A program made the position numbers and the translations under genes. A stretch of DNA of 13,646 nucleotides, from NCBI GenBank assembly GCA_902796985.1, contig CADBRC010000117.1, forward strand, positions 1-13,646, in the 5' to 3' direction. Origin of the DNA: an uncultured Spirochaetaceae bacterium. Its GTDB lineage: Bacteria > Spirochaetota > Spirochaetia > Treponematales > Treponemataceae. Under the pieces are notes generated by a model that saw nothing but the letters and a program-made list of their open reading frames with translations, was not told where the DNA came from and searched no databases. This document shows, in pieces, positions 13,219 to 13,646 of this stretch (positions are counted from its first letter, which is position 1; the number at the start of each line of letters is the position of its first letter).

Positions 13219-13646
13219 AAGTCCCTTCTGGTCGCCGCCTCCATGCAGGCCGTGACCTCCTCCTTCGGTATGGAGCAGAATATCGACACGAGCTCCCCGT
13301 CCAGCTGGCTGTCAGCGGCATTCTTGATTATCTCTATCGCTTCCTCGTAGCTGCGGCTTGACTTGTAGCTCCTCGTCATCGTGATGGCGGAATAGGTGTC
13401 CGCGACCGCGATGAGCCGTGCTCCGAGCGGGATTTCATCGCCCTTCATCTTGTGGTAGCCGTTGCCGTCGATTCTTTCGTGATGGTACTGGATCCAGTCC
13501 AGCATGCCGGCGAAGAAGTTGACCGGCTCTAGAATCTTCAGGGCGATGTCCGGGTGCCGCCGCATCGTGACCCATTCTTCATCGGTCAGCTTGCCGGGCT
13601 TGTTCAGGATGGCCTCGGGAATGCCCAGCTTGCCGACGTCGTGGAA
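13215..13646 (-). CDS. HD-GYP-type phosphodiesterase domain protein (partial, N-terminus outside window)
   Basis: The visible 143 C-terminal residues run from the right edge and stop at 13215. They start within FHDVGKLGIPEAILNKPGKL, the metal-binding HD motif of HD-GYP domains, followed by a His-Pro (HPDIA, residue 31 of the visible part), HHERIDGNGYH (55-65) and IPLGARLIAVADTYSAIT (72-89). HD-GYP enzymes hydrolyse cyclic di-GMP or related cyclic dinucleotides. The metal ligands look intact, but the third residue of the GYP signature is His instead of Pro and the following loop is one residue short, as in a degenerate subgroup. Upstream sensor or receiver domains cannot be seen. The open frame continues through the edge, so the start is outside. 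Its stop shares bases with the convergent antiterminator stop (CTAG at 13215-13218). Confidence 0.88.
   Translation of the reverse strand, partial: FHDVGKLGIPEAILNKPGKLTDEEWVTMRRHPDIALKILEPVNFFAGMLDWIQYHHERIDGNGYHKMKGDEIPLGARLIAVADTYSAITMTRSYKSSRSYEEAIEIIKNAADSQLDGELVSIFCSIPKEEVTACMEAATRRDF

Overview
The window looks like a chromosomal segment of a spirochaete, most likely a Treponema-like species. The reasons are two lipoproteins with loose lipoboxes and no ABC permeases beside them, a NusG-paralogue antiterminator, an HD-GYP protein of the degenerate 'GNGY(H)' type, a family 43 glycosidase, and G+C-rich, tightly packed genes. The genus is an inference from gene content; no rRNA or marker gene is present to fix it.

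Layout, left to right. (1) Bases 1-59 hold a 23-bp tandem repeat cut by the window edge. It is followed by a promoter and a three-gene plus-strand operon (174-4546): a GT-B glycosyltransferase, a GtrII-like multi-membrane glucosyltransferase and a Methyltransf_32 SAM methyltransferase. The first two are joined by an ATGA overlap, and the third starts 6 bp after the second. They look like envelope glycan synthesis genes with a methyltransferase as last cistron. (2) A minus-strand family 43 glycoside hydrolase (4521-5495) converges on the operon, overlaps its 3' end by 26 bp and has a convincing rho-independent terminator inside the methyltransferase gene. (3) A 178-bp divergent promoter region with two palindromes precedes a solute-binding lipoprotein and a MATE exporter (5674-8462). 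(4) A PLP aminotransferase and a second solute-binding lipoprotein overlap by 29 bp (8537-11096). (5) An SLC13/ArsB-type permease stands alone (11243-12583). (6) A very strong hairpin then precedes a NusG/LoaP-like antiterminator gene (12685-13218) that is clearly A+T-richer than its neighbours. Its stop codon interlocks with that of a convergent HD-GYP gene running off the right edge.

How the genes work together. The window mixes polysaccharide building (glycosyltransferases), sugar recognition and breakdown (GH43, two carbohydrate-type binding lipoproteins), export and import (MATE, SLC13) and regulation (antiterminator, HD-GYP). No catabolic operon is complete here; both binding proteins lack permeases and ATPase nearby.

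The most unusual signal is in promoter architecture. Three genes (first binding protein, aminotransferase, SLC13 permease) have a -10 hexamer ending only 6 to 9 bases before the ATG, a -35-like hexamer with exactly 17-bp spacing, and no Shine-Dalgarno sequence. This predicts leaderless mRNAs. Two of them share nearly the same TATACT-GCCT-CATG element. I did not find an obviously new multi-gene defence or mobile system; no transposase, integrase, CRISPR array, tRNA or rRNA is visible.
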